Shown piece by piece: positions 63,501 to 64,000 of a DNA stretch of 64,000 nucleotides. The notes below the pieces were generated by a model. The model had not been told where the DNA came from and made no database searches. It saw nothing but the letters and a program-made list of their open reading frames with translations. This DNA comes from Varroa destructor (lineage: Eukaryota > Arthropoda > Arachnida > Mesostigmata > Varroidae): assembly GCF_002443255.2 (NCBI RefSeq), contig NW_019211455.1:56548671-56612670 (forward strand). The letters run 5' to 3'. Position 1 is the stretch's first letter; the number at the start of each line of letters is the position of its first letter. The position numbers and the translations under genes were made by a program.

Positions 63501-64000
63501 ACACACATTTCGAATACGATAGCGTACTTTCTAGGTGGTTGAGCTTCGATGAGTACATAAAACCGCATTGTCAATAAACCTACGAAATAAAATAACCTCT
63601 CAACGTAATCTTAACTGGATTAGCATTGCGTGGCACTTGCATTATTCTATCTTTATGAAAAACACATCTGTCAAGTGAGCTTAGCAGCAAGCGGAAAATA
63701 GGACAGTGATCCCACAATTGCGGCAATCAGGCCGTCGTAACGGCCATAACATAGATAGATAATCAGAAAATTGAATACTGCAGTATTCAAAACTGCAGTG
63801 GAAATAGGTATGTAATAATGGATCACGTTTATTAATTGCATGAAATATTACTGACTCGTTAGATAGATCACCGAAATAGAGAGCCCAGGTTTACCCAAAA
63901 GGATCTTCGCAAAGAATTCGAGAGAGAGTAACCAATACTTTTTTTTAAAGTTAACACACTTCTTTGATCCGTCCTTTCAGGTATAGGTGAATCACTTTTT
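60542..64000. other. RSBN1 upstream intron or intergenic DNA
   Basis: AT-rich with only short chance frames. It starts with a strong pyrimidine acceptor for the RSBN1 exon, so at least its left part is intron. No upstream coding exon was identified before the window ends. A perfect 20-base palindrome lies at 63771-63790. Confidence 0.5.
63771..63790. repeat. Perfect 20-bp palindrome
   Basis: TTGAATACTG is followed directly by its exact reverse complement with no spacer. No protein-binding consensus was recognised. Confidence 0.9.

Overview
The window is animal nuclear DNA, AT-rich and intron-bearing, with two 100-N assembly gaps. Intron sizes, GT..AG splice sites, the gene complement and decayed mariner and R1-like elements fit an arthropod. 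The compact introns and AT-rich composition would suit a mite or other chelicerate, but nothing visible proves that. No bacterial, viral, CRISPR, rRNA or convincing tRNA feature was seen.

Four protein-coding genes can be built exon by exon with matching splice phases. From left to right: (1) a plus-strand coiled-coil gene (11416-14581, 7 exons) that reads as a short homologue of DRC4/GAS8, a dynein regulatory complex subunit; (2) a plus-strand ERp29/Windbeutel gene (17327-22302, 5 exons), an ER lumenal chaperone with signal peptide, redox-inactive thioredoxin-like domain, C-terminal helical domain and an RDEL tail; (3) a minus-strand pumilio gene (34001-39867, 6 coding exons, about 1189 aa) with all eight PUF repeats and canonical RNA-recognition residues; (4) a minus-strand RSBN1/DPY-21-type JmjC gene (56358-60541, 4 exons visible, 5' end missing), a predicted H4K20 demethylase. 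A possible last exon of an unidentified gene lies at 128-319.

The rest is intergenic or intronic. The first ERp29 intron holds a decayed R1-like non-LTR retrotransposon in antisense. A mariner-like remnant lies near 1.95-2.23 kb. The 24.6-34.0 kb region downstream of pumilio has no recognisable gene and is strongly T/pyrimidine-rich on the plus strand (A/purine-rich on the pumilio sense strand). It is the likely home of a long pumilio 3' UTR and has several matches to Pumilio's own target motif. The 40-56 kb region upstream of pumilio holds CAA/CAG-rich low-complexity DNA, possibly 5' leader and first-intron sequence. The genes do not form a pathway or operon.

No clearly new biological system was found. 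The observations most worth checking are the CxxC motif in the ERp29 C-terminal domain, the short DRC4 homologue (notable if the species has non-flagellate sperm), the possible extended pumilio 3' UTR, and the retrotransposon inside ERp29.
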